Assembly (NCBI GenBank): GCA_032988165.1
Contig: JANTQF010000442.1
Span: forward strand, 1-25,159
Length of the DNA: 25,159 nucleotides
Direction: 5' to 3'
From: Emmonsiellopsis sp. PD_33
Taxonomy: Eukaryota > Ascomycota > Eurotiomycetes > Onygenales > Ajellomycetaceae
Shown: in pieces, positions 10,548 to 21,597 of the stretch
How the letters are laid out: each line of letters starts with the position of its first letter
Numbering within the stretch: position 1 is the first letter of the stretch
Notes under the pieces: model-generated
Told to the model about the DNA's origin: nothing
The model's database searches: none
The model's input: the letters and a program-made list of their open reading frames with translations, nothing else
Position numbers and translations under genes: made by a program

Positions 10548-11030
10548 ACAATTCAGGAGAACCAAAAAGAAAAGGCAACAAAAAAAAAAGGTTGTTCCAT
10601 ACTCCCCGGACCCATTCCCATCCACCAATTAAGGGCAAACAAGCCCGTTGACAAAAGGAAGACAAAAAGACACAAAAAAACATCTCAGTCTTACTCCTAT
10701 ACATAGGAAAATTGAGCGTGAAATGAGAGACGTGGTTGCATATTCATCGTGATTCAAACAAACTGGGAAGGAAGAAAAAAAGAATTGAACCAGACAAAGA
10801 TGCCAGATTGACAATCTAAGAAAGCTGAAGCATGAGAGCTGGAAAATATAGGCAAAAAACAACACGGAGGAAAAATATATAACGGAAAGTGATGCGTGAA
10901 CGGTCGTTTGGATAATTTTGAGGTCTTTAGAATCATGTGTGTCCGCCATAGATAAGGGGAGGGAAGGGGGAATAGAGAGACGATGATCCAATTCTCCCCT
11001 CCCCCTGAAGCTCCAAGTCGACAACCACAA

Positions 11031-12083
11031 TCATGCAGTTGTCATCCTCTTTTGAGCCCAAACATCCCTTTCAACCGTGAGCAGCGAGGCCACGGCACAC
11101 TTCTCAACAGGGCTTGGGGCATTGATGGCAGTGTTCAGCTCCGCGATAGCAGATGAGACGGGCCCATTGATAGCGTGAAATCCGCCATCAGCATGGAGTA
11201 GAGGGCTGCTGAACGTCGCCTTGTGAAGGGCGCGAGTTGCCTCTTGAGGACTAGGTCCGGGAGTTGGAGGGGATACAGCACGGCCCCGGTGCGAGGAGAA
11301 GATTGCCTCGAAGAAGGCCTCTTCGAGCTTCCCCGCTGGGTATCCGGGACCGTTCGAGTACTCGGAAGCAATCAATGACCAGAAGGAGTCACGGTAGGTG
11401 TCGTATAGACCGCGGAGACGGATGGTGTCGACGTGGTCTGGCTGGCGGTGTCCGTTGTGGGTGAACGAGGTGTCTAGTCGGAGAGATTTGTTGAGGTCTG
11501 CTGGTGTCGATTGCATGGAGTGAAGAGGGGATGTGTTTGGCTTGGGGAGGATGGGCACATGAGAACGAGATTGCTGGGGGGAATCGGTTACGGATGATGC
11601 TCGTGAATTGGTCATTGATTCGGGGCTTGGGGGAGATAGTGGTGTGGTCATGTGCATGGAGGACTTGTATTCGAGGGGGCATTCTGGTGTAGTAGATAGT
11701 CCTGAGTATGAGTTGACGGAAGACACAGACTCTGTCCGTCTCCGACGGTTGCTGCCATAGGACATTTGATGGTAGTGCAGCCGACAGGCGAGTTCGGTTT
11801 TGTGTAGGTGAGCAGCAATGTGCTTGTAAGGCATTTTGTGCATGCGAGTCCTCAGGAGATAGGCTTCCTATAGCTGGGTTAGTTCCGAATGGAGGAAGAA
11901 CCAGCTTTAAACGAATGCAATCACACTCACCTCCTCCTCAGTCCAGGCTCTGCCTCCGCCAGTAGAGGATAATTTCCGATGCTTTTGGATGCCATGATCC
12001 ATGCGGTCGATATGAAGGGGCGTCGTGGATCTATAGTCGCGAGCCTCTGTCGGTAGAGAAACAGATCGAATAGTTGGAGACAT
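11031..12083 (-). CDS. Myb/SANT-domain protein, two exons
   Basis: Probable nuclear regulator of 329 residues with unknown targets. Exons on the minus strand are 12083-11931 and 11867-11031. The 63-nt intron has a GTGAGT donor, a CTAAC branch site (GGAACTAACCCAG) and a CTATAG acceptor, and it falls exactly between two Glu codons. Residues 46-87 form a Myb/SANT domain: AWTEEEEAYLLRTRMHKMPY, then KHIAAHLHKTELACRLHYHQ. The splice joins its first helix, which strongly supports the model. RRRR at 92-95 is a possible nuclear signal. Residues 96-190 are Ser, Pro and Thr rich and probably disordered. A second ordered block at about 197-241 (IRLRGLYDTYRDSFWSLIAS and EYSNGPGYPAGKLEEAFFEA) looks like a conserved helical module of unknown role. 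A helical tail follows, ending RDVWAQKRMTTA. The ATG at 12083 has A at -3 and is the first in frame. Family members with a similar N-terminal Myb_DNA-bind_6-like domain are, as I recall, widespread in Eurotiales. Confidence 0.87.
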
Positions 12084-14577
12084 GTTGATCGATTGATTTC
12101 TTCAAATGAGGGTATGCAGGTTCGAAAAATGGATATTTGATATCGGTCTCGGGGTATAGATATAAATATGGCAACGACAGTAACCAATGTCCACCGAAAA
12201 AAAGTAAATTCAACCGAGAGGCAGCGAGATTAATAAATAGGTGATCGTCAAGATCTGGTAGGTAAAATAAACAAAAGTATATCAAAGAATGTAGCCAGCC
12301 CAACCAGTGGGATATGAAAGAAAGAAAAGTAGAGCTGAGGGGGATGAAAAGACAGGTATCAATCACACAGACTCATCAATATACTCCTGATAGAACAAAA
12401 CGAAAAACACAGCATGGGACTCTCTTATATCTATACAAAAATGTGTTGGCGGCAGAAACGGTTCCTGGCGCTATACATGGTAGTGCATAATCATTAGAGT
12501 GGCGATGGCTGGAGCCCAAGCCGTTTCTGAATCCATGGGGTGATGGTGGAGGGGGTGCAGATTTCCTTGCGGATAGTCGATATGTGACAGGCACGGTTAC
12601 GATGACGCCCAGTAAGGTCATGGATCGCATGAAATCGTAGCCTCAAATGGCTAAGGACCATTTCCTAACAGAGCCATAGGCCCATCCAGTGACAGATTGG
12701 CGTCACCAAAAGAGTTTTGCTAGTTTTGAACCCTGAAATCCATCACACATGGCAAAACCATGCAGGTGTCAGAAGTGCTCAGAAAAGAACTACCGAGCTT
12801 CCAAAAGAGGAATGGGTGGACCTTGCGAGTTACTGAGCGAAGGATAGCTTGTTTCAAAAGAACACCAAAAGAGGAAAAGGTAGTTTTGGCCATGCGATAA
12901 CAAACTCATGGTCAAGGGAGACTCGGAGGGGCCAGGCAGGGAACATGGAGATTCAAAACGATGAGAATTGTGATAGGAAATGCGGCTTTGCAGAGATCGA
13001 ATTCTAAAGTCCAGCCGTTTGAGGCTCAAGGCTGTACCGGAATTAATTTCCTAAAGATTCTTCCCTCTGCTACCTTTGATGTGGCGCGGATGTCTTATGG
13101 CGGGAAGATGGTGCTGTGACAGATAACATCGGGGGGGAGGATAGACCAGTTTGCGGACCGGGCTCCGCCAAAAGGCCCCCATACTAGCGGACGCACTGGG
13201 CGTAGGCCCTGCAGCATGGGCATTTGCGATGCCTGCTATCTCCAGCACCGCCAGCCGACAAGCATCCTGATACTCTCGGGCTCGATGCAGCCGCTTGGGG
13301 GGAGTTCCTGTTCCCAAGGTTGGGTGTGATGGACCGCTTGGCGCACGGCTTGGCAGCGCTGTGATTGGCCCGGGCCATATCAAACAGTCGTTTCAACTGT
13401 GTCTGCTACCAGGATCGTTTCTGCTCTGAAGGGGTTTCACCATGCCCTCCCCGCTTCGTAGGGCTCAAAACTGCATTGACGAGCCTTTCTGCTGACAAAA
13501 ATATGCTGCCATCCTCCATGAATAATAATAACAACACCGTGCACGTCAATGGGCCTGGGGGCAGAGAGTGCGACTGGGGTGTGATGAGACAGTTCACGCT
13601 CAGACGTCAGGGATCCTAAGAACCCCAAAACTCGATTTGAAATCCAAAAGCACATATTGCCAATTCAAATCACTCTGGAATCCTCATAAAGGCAGGGCAT
13701 ATTACCCCTCGAATATTTACTGTTCTTCCATAACCCAATATCTTGAAAGTCGGCTAACAGCGTTATGAGGAGAGCTGGGAGGATTCGAAGCCCTTCCACG
13801 TGGATGCACGGACGCTCGTTTGGCCCATTCTGCCATGCAGCGGACTTTCCTTGCCACTGCAGTAGCTTCGCCACCATCCCATACATAGAATATGGAGCAC
13901 TGCGGAAAATCTCCAGGTCAGCCATAGTTAGGACGCACTTGATACACAGCGCCATGATCAATAGAGAATACCCTCGACCATAATAGGAAACCAGGATATG
14001 CATATTGAAACCTCCGTCTAAAAAAGGCTCGTACCGAAGCTCACACTAGAGGTAAACTTTTCAGGATGTCGTCACAAAGGCTCCCAATGGAAAAGAGCCC
14101 GATTTCGGGTTTCTAATCTTCACGTATACGAAATTGTCACCGGCAATGGGTTATCAAAACATGTTCAGCTCCCGTCGGGTTAAGATGTCAATAACCGCTA
14201 GAGTATCGAAAGATATTGGCTCATAGATGTGGTTGTTAATTGTTGGGTTCATATCCGTAGTTCGCCGGTTACTGAGATGTGGGGTCATAAATGGGGGGCA
14301 TAAGGTAAAGAGTAAATAATTCTCTAGCATCCCAACACGATATCACAATGATCTGGAACTGCTTCGGGGATGCTTTTCCGAAAACCCGGAAGTGCCGGGG
14401 AAACTCGTTGATCACAAAATGGACGGACAAACTTCGACATTATTTCGTCGTCGTTGACAACTCTTTGCAAACCAGGGCATGAGTGGCAGTACATTAAGCC
14501 CTGCCCTACTTGGTTTCACCGAAGCTGAACACAGAAAGACTCCATATGGTAAACAATGCAGGAAACTCTCCGATGAT

Positions 14578-15034
14578 TCAAACAATATCTGCGTGACCAA
14601 GAGTCTCAGAAATTTTCTTATCTCGATAGCGAGCGAGAAGAAGATTCTCTTTCTCTTCGTCTCGTTTCGCCAGTCGAATATTCCGGCGATGTTCTTGTTC
14701 AATCAACCTAAACAGGCTAGCGGCCATGCAAGATGGTTTCAAGCTGCGTGAACGTGCATATGTCCCGCTCTCGGGGGGGAACGGCGACCATTGAAACCGG
14801 AGTTCCCGAACATCAAACAATAAACTCGCACTCGCTGCTTCACCATCGAGCCCTAGGGTGATGGTTGAAGCCAAAAATATCTTGAAAAGATGGAGAATTT
14901 GCCTATTCGTGTGTAACTGTTCCTGATCTAGCTTCGGTCGACCCCATGAGACGAACTGGTCGGGGATGGTCAGGGATTTGGTCACGACTTTAGGCGCTGG
15001 GTAAAGCGCAGGGATATGGATGTATCGTTGACAT
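14578..15034 (-). other. Unassigned open frame, possible decayed gene
   Basis: The frame is open for about 150 codons on the minus strand and looks protein-like: YIHIPALYPAPKVVTKSLTI, then PDQFVSWGRPKLD. Further on come EQLHTNRQILHLFKIFLAST and RLIEQEHRRNIRLAKRDEE. It starts just after a stop and has no ATG near its beginning, so an intact gene would need an upstream exon. Upstream (to about 15400) other frames give protein-like text such as DLDYVFLISTHWLAHDMGDI. No clean splice pattern joins them. I do not recognise the family. Confidence 0.2.
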
Positions 15035-15412
15035 CAGCGATCAATGCGTCTTGATCAAAGCTTCCCTCGCTAGGGGTCGGGATTGCGCCTTGCTCTATGC
15101 AGCCAGCTGCGGGGCCCTTGGCAGTATCTCGCACTTCAAGGCCTTGCTGCTGTTTCGCAACAAGACTTCAGGATATCTCCCATGTCATGGGCTAGCCAGT
15201 GTGTACTAATCAGAAACACGTAGTCGAGGTCCACAATCGAAAGGATGACACAAGAAGTAGTGTGGAAACACAGAGAGAGACATAGTAATCGATTAAGAAT
15301 GTATCGTGCGAATAGCGCAGGAATACATGTCGTGGATTGTCCAGAGCGAGTCGAGATGTTTCTCGGATGGTTTCAGCCTCGTCGGTTGTTCTAGGCTAGT
15401 GGGTCACGTGCC

Positions 15413-15991
15413 ATGATTTGGCGTCGGACCCATTATCAAACTACACATCTTCATCCCAACTCCATCCTACACCAGAGCATAGCATGGCATAGCAGCATTA
15501 TTGCCTGTGTTATGGCAGTTGGGAGAATAAATCTCGGACTCAACGCCTTTCTCCTGCAGCCCCAACGTGTTCATGCTATTTTCCGACCCACGAGTTCCTC
15601 TGCGCCACGACGACACGACCGCCCGTCCTCCCCGGGAGTTTGCCCTGTTACCAAGCCCATTCTTTCAAATATTCGGATTTACCTTCTATTCCAGAATCAG
15701 AGGTATAGCCCGACATCAACTTTCGTTTCCCCCTGCTTAAAGCTCCACTACGAGAAAGTTGCGAAACGTTCATGGCTTGGCGAATGTCCCCCCCCCCTCC
15801 GTTCGCCCATACTTCCGTTAGCCCTAGGACCAAAAAAAGGACAGCTAGCTTTTGGAGATACCACGCAGTTCCTCACGGAAAGGCAGAGTGCTAATACGTC
15901 TACCCAGGTTCCTAAACAACGTTTGAAAACTTTCTCATGCCCAAGAGTCCAGACGCCCCCTTTTGTCGTATGCACTCCACATGTAACATGA
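15413..15991 (+). other. 192-codon open frame, unassigned
   Basis: A true ATG at 15413 follows a CACGTG element by a few bases. The product starts MIWRRTHYQTTHLHPNS and has no domain, signal peptide or repeat that I recognise. The sequence is pyrimidine-rich on the plus strand, which lowers stop frequency and makes a chance open frame likely. Confidence 0.12.
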
Positions 15992-17932
15992 GCAAAAAAG
16001 GTGCAACAAGGCTAAGTGACTGTCCTCGTACAAACCTGTCATATCTGAATTTTCTGCGCCCATCCCCCAATAATTCGTCAATACCTGCGGCCTCTACCTA
16101 CGCGACCTTGAGGACGAACAGGTGGTACAATGCAGACGTTTAACCCAGGATAGGAACGGGAGAAACTTCTTTTTTTGTTGTCACCGCATTCTGCAGATAT
16201 CCTTGTACTATTCTCTGTTTCCGAAAAATTCGGAGGATTGATTGTACGCAAGATATGCTACATGGCGTATAGAAATATTCCGCCTTCGTCCTCGATATTT
16301 CGACTCCTTTTGGCCGTCCCTATATGGGCAATTCAATTGCCCATTTACTTTGCATGGCCAATTTCTGCCTTCCTGAAGAAGGAAAGAGCGAGAGACGAAT
16401 GTTCCCTCCGTCTGCAGATTCCACTCCACGTTGCCGTTCTTTTCATGTTCAAACTTCGCCGAAATTTTGTCGCCTCGACTTGTACAGACCAGAATAAATT
16501 GCCCTACGCATACAACAACAAAAACAGCCCTGTTGGTTTGTGTTCTGTACGATATATACACGACAGCAGATAGCTGATTGGCCCAAGGGGAAAATCTATA
16601 TGCGACATTGAAAATATCCAGACAAGGGGACTACCCGTGTTACCGCGCTCTATTTTTTAATTCGCCAGGCTCAAAAATTTGATTCCTTTCCATCCAATCC
16701 CCTCGCTTTTACCCCAGAGATTTTTCAGGATAACACAAGCGTTGGCATTTACGTCTCTACAGTTTCCCAAACTAGCGTTTGCGTCGTCGTCTAACCATTT
16801 ATTACATCACCTATCTATTTGGTGTCTGACAGAAAACTACAGACCCAGTGGAAGAAAGTTCCGGCTTTTGTGCTGTGCTATCTAGCACTAACTTATCAGG
16901 ATACGCCTGGGCGCTCTGTCTCTCTTACTTGATCCAGTACAAGTGCGCAACGAAAATTTCAAACCAGCAGAGAGAGATGGGTAGAAGACGAGGCGGGTTG
17001 GGTATGTATGATTGGATTGTTTATTCTACATGAACAACCTAGGTACCTATACCGACACTTACATTTCGATGATACAATTCTCCCTCCGATAACGAGGTTT
17101 TGACGTGACAAAAACAAAAACCCGCCCTCACAGCAAACTTGAAATGAGCGTGTAACCGCACCAGCCGCCAACTCCATATATCCTATTTCCCCCTACTTGA
17201 ATTTCAGCACGCGTACGCACATCATCTACCATAAGCAAGCAGCAACAGCGCCCACCCCATACGGGATGAAACGAACCAATACACAATGAAATGGGGGGAG
17301 CGGACCTATCTCTCTATGTCTTTGTTCTGCCTCCCTAACTACCTACCTACCTAACTATCTGTCTAGCCTGTCATATGCACAGACCCGGAAAGAAAACCCC
17401 CTCAGCCAGTTTCTAGAAAAGAAAGTCCATTCCATACATCTATCACATCATACATATAACGTACAGAATACGTACATATTGTGGAGCACCAGCACTTTTT
17501 CTTCTTGAAAAAAAGGTTGGATTAAGCTATGGTCCATGGACGGGGAAGGGTAACATTTTGGTCGGTACTGTGTACCTTGAACTTGCGGTACCTCCCTCTG
17601 ACTGTTAGTCTTGGTCTTGTATATACATGTACATGTAGTTAGACTTTCATGACTGCATGGCAGGTACATGTACGTACATATATAGTAGTTTACATCCTGT
17701 CAGTTGCAATCTATATTTTTTGAACCTCTGACATGCTTGCCATGAGGAATGATGATGATGGACTCTAAAAAGCCTAGAAGCAGAGGTATCATTGATGTAT
17801 CTATCAGCTTATTAACACTCTGTATGCTGGTCTGTTTTTCCACTTGTAACTAATTCAGGGAGTTCCCGCTCGGTTCCTCTGGAGGCTGGGGCCCTTCTTC
17901 CCGTCTTTTTTGTGGGGCAAGGCTGCTAGCTA

Positions 17933-17956
17933 GTTAACTCAGTTAACCTAGTTAAC
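17933..17956. repeat. Three GTTAAC words at 9-bp spacing
   Basis: GTTAAC occurs at 17933, 17942 and 17951, each copy followed by a three-base spacer (TCA, CTA, GAC). GCTAGCTA lies directly to the left. Confidence 0.85.
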
Positions 17957-18789
17957 AGACGGGCAGTAGTTAGTCTAGTTGCCTGGATTTGATGAACTGC
18001 TCACCACACATATGAGAGAAGAAGTCACGAAGTACACATGCAGTCTTGATTGACCAGATCTGTAGGTATTTTGCTTTGATTTACCATAAATAAGATATTA
18101 CTTATTTCTTTTCAAGGGTCTAAGTGTAAAAAAAGAGAGAGATTAATTTGATAATGCTGATATATAAAAATAGCTAGGCTACACATGAATTTATCTAGAC
18201 ATTTTCTTTCTTTGTCTTCTTTTCCCCAGAGTGATATTACTATCCTAACGATAATTTACATAACTACTGGGATATCTCACATTTCCCTATCAACTTGTTT
18301 CTTGGAGTTACGCAGGTTCAGCAACTAAATATGGAGGGTTGAACCCATCTCCAACCCACCAAACGGTACGGAGTACGGTACGAGCAAAGGCAAAGGGCTT
18401 GCGGGTGGCTTGCCAACCCTCTCTTCCTCGAACCATAGTTAAACTGCTGTTAATAGCGGGGCTGGTCGGGTCTTGAATGATGGTGTGTCCCCTCGGCATC
18501 CAGATTGGCCAGAAGGACATCGGCACTGCCGGGCAACAAAAGAAAGCAGAAACGAGGAAAAAAGGGCCATTTGGAAAAGCAGGGAATCCAGTTAAACCCA
18601 CGCAGCCCAGCCCAGCCCAGGCCAGTTAGCTACCTGAGTTAGCGCCCTCGGATGGAGCGGCTGATAGTGATGGATGATAGAATGGATGGATGATGGATGG
18701 CTTTTCTTTGCAGCTTGACGCGATGGACCAGTTGCATCTGGGAGTTGTTTTTGTCAAACCGGAGGGTGCTTGGTTGTGTGACTGGTGCT

Positions 18790-18821
18790 GGATGGATGGA
18801 TGGATGGATGGATGGATGGAT
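18790..18821. repeat. GGAT tetranucleotide microsatellite, 8 units
   Basis: Eight perfect GGAT units. A looser copy of the same words occurs about 100 bp to the left, near 18663-18700. Length variation between isolates is likely. Confidence 0.92.
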
Positions 18822-18910
18822 GAAGTCCAGGATGTTGTTATCCAAGAACTGGATTGTCTGTTCATCTCTTTCTTTTCTTTTTCCCTTCTTGTTGCCCAGA
18901 AGGAAGGGTG

Positions 18911-18955
18911 TACCATACCATATCGTACCGTATATTACCATACCGTACCGTACCA
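18911..18955. repeat. Imperfect TACCR pentanucleotide repeat
   Basis: Repeated TACCA, TACCG and near variants, interrupted at TATCG and TATAT. It lies about 90 bp after the GGAT microsatellite in the region upstream of the Myb-like gene at 19578. Confidence 0.75.
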
Positions 18956-19345
18956 GCCCGTGACCTCAGTTCCCCGCATTCCAGGTTGCGGTCACATCAG
19001 ATCTCTCACCACCACCAAGTCCCAGTCACAACATCCTATCCCAACTCCGCCAACCACCGCCATATCAACCTCAGCTATCGCGTCTCCCCTGCCCGCCCGT
19101 TGTCGCTCTACCTCCAGTGACCCCCTCTCGCATCCCCCCCCGTTTCCCCCCAGTCCCGTCCCACGCCTGCGCTCTCCGCCCTCCTATCGGCTCCTGTCGC
19201 CGGCCACAGCTGTCTCCTGGTCGCCCGACTGCTATACTTCAGCTCGCAGCGTCTGCCCCCGCTGTCTACCAATCGCCCTCCCTCCCTCTCTCGTCTTCCG
19301 TCCTCCCTCCAGTGTTTGTACCATCCATCGTTCTTCCAGTTCCCC

Positions 19346-19374
19346 TACACACACTCACCCACACACACACACCC
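19346..19374. repeat. AC-rich dinucleotide repeat
   Basis: Interrupted CA/AC repeat inside the pyrimidine-rich leader upstream of 19578. Confidence 0.75.
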
Positions 19375-19577
19375 CACCCTGCTCTACATGTTCCTGGCCC
19401 GGCTTGATCGTCAAGATCAGGCTTGCGCTGTCCTCGCTTCCGATCCTAGTGTGTAACGTCTTCTTGGACAATCCGCCCCGCGGGTTCTTCAGCAACCTGG
19501 CCAAACTGTCACAGGTCAACTGCTAATCTCTACAGATGAATTGGCCGGTTTTTGCGACGAGGGCTCCTCTTCCTAAC

Positions 19578-20661
19578 ATGTCGTGAGTATTCTGCCTGCT
19601 TGTTGCGTCTATCTTCCCGCCCGCCTTCCTCGCCCCGTCTTGCCTCGGCCGCATCATCACACATCCCCCTGGCCCCCCAGCTGGGGACGTTGGACTTTGA
19701 TCCTGTATTCCTCAATACCCTAGGCTTGCCGGCGGACCACACCTCCCTCGCCCCAGAATGCTCCCTTTACTAACCCATCTGCGCGTTTGTCGCATAGATC
19801 CCCTCCGTCTACCAAACGCATCAAGACTGCTGTCGCCGCCAACACTCCCACGCACCCTCTAAGCCAGCAGCAGCAGCCTCCCCCATTTACGGGGCCTCCC
19901 GGTCCTTTCGACAGTGTCCCTATGGTGCCCACTCCAGCGCCCGCGCCGGCTCCAGCTCCCGCCCCAAATCCCCGGAAGCGACGTGCGTCACTCCAGTCAG
20001 CTCCCCTGGCGGCCATGGCGCCTCCCCCGCTAACTGGTGCGGTTGAAGGCGAGGGAAATACCGCCGGCATGACCGCTACCCCCGAAACCACCGTTGGCAA
20101 GAAGAAGGGACGAACAAACACCCCATGGACCGCAGAGGAAGAGCAGCGGCTCAAGACCATGCGAGATGCCGGTAGTACTTGGAGCGAAATCGCCAAGGTT
20201 TGTCCCACATCTTGTGAAGGCTCGAACTGTCCTGTCTTTTGGTCTTTTCATATATAAAAGATATCTAACCGTCGATGATCCAGACCTTCCCCTTGCGAAC
20301 CGAAGGAAGCGTGAAGAAACATTGGTACAAGGTTGGCTGGATCGCCCTTGCAGCATGCACTCTTAATCATTGTATGCCTAACCGATTTACAGGACATGCA
20401 CTATGCTGAATTTGCCGAGGATGAAGTAAGTGCAATTCTATCTTCAATCAGATAGCAAAACTAACTTGTTACCAGTCAATAGCCCTACGGGATGCCATCA
20501 AGGAGTACGAATCGAATAAATGGAAAGTCATCGGGCAAAAAATTGGAAAGCCAGCAAAAGTAGCTCGATCCCTTGTGGTCTTTTCCTTTTGGTATCATTC
20601 TGACATGTCGATGAAATAGGCCTGTGAGCAATATGCGAAGGAGCATTTCAAAAACCTCTGA
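19578..20661 (+). CDS. Two-repeat Myb-like protein, six exons
   Basis: Probable nuclear DNA-binding protein of 203 residues with unknown targets. Exons are 19578-19582, 19798-20197, 20284-20331, 20393-20425, 20476-20559 and 20620-20661. Introns are 215, 86, 61, 50 and 60 nt. Branch sites are TACTAAC in the first, CTAAC in the next three and CTGAC in the last. The first coding exon is only ATGTC, and intron 1 (GTGAGT to CATAG) restores the long frame of exon 2. Residues 1-100 are low complexity, with QQQQ, a Pro-Ala run at about 46-60 and basic RKRR at 61-64. KKKGR at 103-107 is a second possible nuclear signal. Repeat 1 (about 111-154) reads PWTAEEEQRLKTMRDAGSTW, SEIAK, then TFPLRTEGSVKKHWYKDM. 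Repeat 2 (about 161-203) reads ESIALRDAIKEYESNKWKVI and ends ACEQYAKEHFKNL at the very C-terminus. Exons 3 to 6 each add consecutive pieces of these repeats, which makes the splice model convincing. A start at an internal ATG is possible but would lose the N-terminus. Confidence 0.9.
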
Positions 20662-21597
20662 ACGACCTCTTGAAACGACCTATCCGATTTACTCCCAACG
20701 AATCTTTCTTTTACCACAACAGCTACAACCAATAATGCGCCGTTGGAGTATCCATTCTATGTCTTTATTTTCCATCACTTTTTCCCCCTCTTTTTTTAAC
20801 GATTGCGACAAATGACCAGGTTTAGCAAACGGGATCGCAGGCTTCAGGAGTTGGGCTAGGCGTTAACACCATGTTATTGTAGCTGTTATCAGCAAGGTGG
20901 GGGCGAGGCCAGGCAGTTTTCGCAGAGCTATACCCCGGTTCCCTGTGTTTTCGTGGCATTGAGCCTTATTGTTTAAAAACTTCACTTCTGTCTTTTCAAG
21001 GCTTTATTTTGTTTATTCTTTTTTTATTATTTCCCCCCCAAAACCTATTCTTTTTGTTTTGTTTATTATTTGGGAATTGGAAAACCATTCAGGGGGAAAC
21101 GAATTGGTTTATATGGGACAACTGATATCGATGTGTTATGAAATTCTTTTTCTTTAAGGGGGATCAATTTTCATCGGAATTGTCTTTTCTCCTAATAGCC
21201 TTCTTTTCTTGTTTACTCTTTTAGTTGGTACTTACTTTTTTTTTACACCCCTATTTCCTTTTCCTTTTTCTTAATCCCTGACATCCTTATTCTTTCTCCT
21301 CTTTCCCCATGAAATCCTGTCTTTTCTAACTACCCCATCACCATCACTTCCTATTTTTTTTCAAATTCGGGTGGTTTATGCGACAAAAGAAAACAAACAA
21401 TTGAATTTGAATATGAAAACAACAGTCTGACCTGCAAGGCACTGATATTAGTGTAAATGAAAATGTCTAGTGTGACAGGTAGATATTTCTGTTAACTTCA
21501 AAATAGCATAGGGTTTATTCTCTGGGGCCTGGATTCTTTCGATCCACAGCTAAGGCAAGTCCTGGCAGGGTAAAGCAGATACTTACACTTCTTTTGA

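Larger units (their letters stand above)
5528..11030. other. 5.5-kb region without a recognised gene
   Basis: Promoter sequence of the Myb-like gene at 4286-5527 should occupy the left end. The T-rich (minus strand) segment from about 10430 to 11030 suits the 3' region of the gene at 11031-12083. Between them are open stretches I cannot assign. These include a minus-strand one at 6604-7116 (170 codons) and a plus-strand one with a true ATG at 9547-10002 (151 codons). Three better candidates are listed separately. An ATCA tetranucleotide repeat lies at 10527-10547. Confidence 0.5.
18690..19526 (+). other. 278-codon open frame in leader of locus 4
   Basis: An ATG at 18690 opens a frame that ends 51 nt before the start codon of the Myb-like gene at 19578. 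Part of it is encoded by the GGAT microsatellite (WMDGWMDGWMDE) and by a TACCR-type repeat. From about residue 95 on it is mostly Ser, Pro, Thr and Arg from C/T-rich DNA (for example HPPPFPPSPVPRLRSPPS). This composition points to a promoter or leader tract and not to a protein. If transcribed with the downstream gene it would act as an upstream open frame. Confidence 0.15.
12084..19577. other. 7.5-kb divergent intergenic region
   Basis: It lies between two divergently transcribed Myb-like genes and has no confidently recognised gene. The left part should contain the promoter of the gene at 11031-12083. A comparatively GC-rich island lies at about 13080-13400. Open stretches with a true ATG occur at 15413-15991 (plus, 192 codons) and 18690-19526 (plus, 278 codons). 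A minus-strand one at about 14578-15034 has no ATG at its start. The right part (about 18960-19577) is strongly pyrimidine-rich and probably forms the promoter and leader of the gene at 19578. Confidence 0.5.

Noticed and set aside
10482..10706. Lys-rich 74-codon plus-strand frame
   Set aside because: It lies in A-rich DNA opposite the presumed 3' region of a minus-strand gene. The Lys/Asn/Gln content follows from composition.
13051..13383. 110-codon minus-strand frame in a GC-rich island
   Set aside because: It has no ATG near its start and no recognisable domain. GC-rich composition lowers stop frequency in several frames here.
13765..13850. tRNA-like A-box and B-box words on the minus strand (TGGCAGAATGG and CTTCGAATCC)
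   Set aside because: The B box has a mismatch, the T-arm stem does not pair, and no acceptor stem can be formed from the flanks. The spacing alone is not enough to call a tRNA.
19530..20208. Minus-strand open frames opposite the two-repeat Myb gene
   Set aside because: They are antisense shadows of its Pro/Ala-coding, GC-rich exon 2 and intron 1, giving Gly/Ala/Val runs.
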